Shown in pieces: positions 6,176 to 7,427 of a stretch of 7,427 bases of DNA. This DNA is from Pseudomonadota bacterium. Lineage in GTDB: Bacteria; Pseudomonadota; Alphaproteobacteria; Micropepsales; Micropepsaceae. Position 1 is the first letter of the stretch; each line of letters opens with the position of its first letter. Made by a program: the position numbers and the translations under genes. Location of the stretch: assembly GCA_023427355.1 (NCBI GenBank), contig JAEZBK010000150.1, positions 1 through 7,427 of the forward strand, written 5' to 3'. The notes below the pieces were generated by a model. That model worked only from the letters and a program-made list of their open reading frames with translations, was not told where the DNA came from and did not search any database.

Positions 6176-7258
6176 ATGAGAGCTGCCATATCCGCGATGG
6201 CGTTGCTGGGGCTTGTGGCCATGGGCGGCAGCGCCCTCGCCCAGGCCAACACCAACCGCCCGCCTGTTGTTGCAGGTGCGAAGCCCGTAACGATACGCCT
6301 TGTGAAAATGCATTCGGCCGCAGTGGCCGGAAACCTGGAAGGCAACAGCGCCGAGCGCGACGTGCTGGTGGTGCTGCCGCCCTCGTATGCCACCGCGCCC
6401 CAGCGGCGCTATCCCGTCGTCTATGCCCTGCATGGCTATTCCATCGGCGCGGAGCAATGGTCGAAGGAGATCCATATACCCCAGACCGTGGAAGGCGCCT
6501 TCGGCAAGGGCGCGCGCGAGATGATCGTGGTGCTGCCGGATTCCAAGACGCTGCACAATGGTTCGATGTATTCCAATTCCATCACCACCGGCGGCTTCGA
6601 AGATTTCATCGCCAAGGATCTGGTGGCCTGGGTGGATGCGAATTTCCGCACCATTCCTGTGCGGCAGGCGCGCGGACTGGTGGGCCACTCCATGGGCGGC
6701 TATGGCGCCAGCCGCATCGGCATGAAGCATGCTGACGTCTTCGGCAGCCTTTACATCATGAGCCCGTGCTGCATGTCGCCGCGTGGCGCGGGCGCGCCGG
6801 GCGGGCGCGGGCCTGCCGCCACGCCAGGAGACGATCCGCTGGAGGGGATCAAGACTGCCGCCGATGCCCAGAAACTGCCCTTCGGCCTGCGCGCCAACCT
6901 GGCGGCGGCGTCTGCCTGGTCGCCCAACCCCAAGAACCCGCCCTTGTTCGTGGATCTTCCCGTTGGCGGCAAAGAAGCAGACGTGCTCGCGAAATGGGCA
7001 GCCAATGCGCCGCTCGCCTTCGTGGACCAATATGTCGCAAATCTTCGCAAGTATCGCGGCATTGCCATAGATGTCGGCGATGCCGATGGATTGCGCACCG
7101 ATACGGCAAAACTGCATGACATTCTCGACAGCTACAGCATAGCCAACAGCTTTGAGATTTATCCGGGCGATCACACCAACAATCTAGGATATCGTTTTCA
7201 GGATTTTGTGTTACCGTTCTTCAGCAAGAATTTGTCCTTCGAGCAGCCCGCACGCTGA
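6176..7258 (+). CDS. Secreted alpha/beta-hydrolase, putative esterase (PF00756 / esterase D type)
   Basis: The 360-residue product is an exported serine esterase that probably hydrolyses a carboxylic ester in the periplasm or outside the cell. A Sec signal peptide (1-22) ends in GGSALA before QANTN. The esterase domain begins near 37. It shows the beta-strand and oxyanion-hole region YPVVYALHGYS (about 79-89), the nucleophile elbow GHSMGG with S172, a late acidic segment DVGDADG (299-305, D302 or D304 as the acid) and H333 in PGDHTNN as the catalytic histidine. This order and spacing fit PF00756, which includes S-formylglutathione hydrolases, feruloyl and acetyl-xylan esterases and mycolyltransferases; the signal peptide argues against formylglutathione hydrolase. 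A vicinal cysteine pair (C198-C199) precedes a Gly/Pro-rich loop at about 202-221. The gene is divergent from the enolase-superfamily gene and may share its regulation. The next gene follows after 40 nt with no visible terminator. The substrate cannot be assigned. Confidence 0.88.
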   Translation: MRAAISAMALLGLVAMGGSALAQANTNRPPVVAGAKPVTIRLVKMHSAAVAGNLEGNSAERDVLVVLPPSYATAPQRRYPVVYALHGYSIGAEQWSKEIHIPQTVEGAFGKGAREMIVVLPDSKTLHNGSMYSNSITTGGFEDFIAKDLVAWVDANFRTIPVRQARGLVGHSMGGYGASRIGMKHADVFGSLYIMSPCCMSPRGAGAPGGRGPAATPGDDPLEGIKTAADAQKLPFGLRANLAAASAWSPNPKNPPLFVDLPVGGKEADVLAKWAANAPLAFVDQYVANLRKYRGIAIDVGDADGLRTDTAKLHDILDSYSIANSFEIYPGDHTNNLGYRFQDFVLPFFSKNLSFEQPAR

Positions 7259-7298
7259 GCGGACAAGACAAACGCCAAGAGACATCAGGGAGAAAGCA

Positions 7299-7427
7299 AT
7301 GAAAGGCTCTACCATCATCACGGCCACCTTGGCCGGCGGGCTTCTGCTGGGCACCACCGCCCTCGCCCAGGCACCGAATCCGAACCAGAGCCAGATCACG
7401 ACGCACATGCTTGCCGCCCGCCAGGCC
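7299..7427 (+). CDS. Secreted protein of unknown function (first 43 codons only)
   Basis: This frame opens at ATG 7299, after a good Shine-Dalgarno (AGGGAG, 7287-7292, 6 nt spacing), and runs off the right edge. It shows a Sec signal peptide: K2, a hydrophobic core at about 5-20, and a TALA-QA cleavage site near residue 23. The mature part begins APNPNQSQITTHMLAARQA. The ALA-QA end is the same as in the esterase before it. A start of this kind is seen in several exported alphaproteobacterial enzymes, including some metallo-beta-lactamase-fold hydrolases, but 20 mature residues are too few to assign a family. The 40-nt spacing suggests co-transcription with the esterase. Confidence 0.75.
   Translation, partial: MKGSTIITATLAGGLLLGTTALAQAPNPNQSQITTHMLAARQA

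Noticed and set aside
5993..7174. Minus-strand open frame of 393 codons opposite the esterase
   Set aside because: The plus strand has a signal peptide, GHSMGG elbow and catalytic histidine in order; this frame has only His/Arg/Gly-rich sequence.
7259..7298. Possible terminator between the esterase and the next gene
   Set aside because: No stem-loop or T-run is visible in these 40 nt, so co-transcription is the simpler reading.

Overview
The window is GC-rich DNA (roughly two thirds G+C, judged by eye) from a Gram-negative bacterium. It has an outer-membrane TamA/TamB system, a periplasmic DsbA/DsbB pair and secreted enzymes, and the style of the TamA/TamB, DsbA and enolase-superfamily proteins suggests an alphaproteobacterium (Sphingomonadales- or Micropepsales-like). 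That assignment is inference and cannot be confirmed here.

Layout. Bases 1-5942 hold five genes on the minus strand, read right to left: a Tat-exported enolase-superfamily (mandelate racemase/sugar-acid dehydratase type) protein, dsbB, a dsbA-like membrane-anchored thioredoxin, tamA, and the N-terminal part of tamB, which runs out of the left edge. Three of the four junctions overlap (7, 4 and 1 nt); only dsbA-tamA has a gap (90 nt). The five genes could be one transcription unit. Bases 5943-6175 are a divergent intergenic region with a good sigma70-like promoter for the minus-strand genes, and a CG-centred inverted repeat typical of LacI-family operators lies across its -35 box. Bases 6176-7427 hold two plus-strand genes: a secreted alpha/beta-hydrolase esterase (PF00756 type) and, 40 nt later, the first 43 codons of a second secreted protein.

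How the genes may work together. DsbB re-oxidises the DsbA-like protein, which forms disulfides in exported proteins. TamA and TamB span the outer membrane and periplasm and support outer-membrane protein and lipid homeostasis. The flanking esterase and exported enolase-superfamily enzyme look like periplasmic catabolic enzymes, perhaps acting on an esterified carbohydrate or sugar acid under a LacI-type regulator not in this window. The odd point is that this inducible-looking catabolic gene sits directly upstream of, and overlaps, general envelope-biogenesis genes. I see no RNA genes, insertion sequences, CRISPR arrays or convincing terminators.
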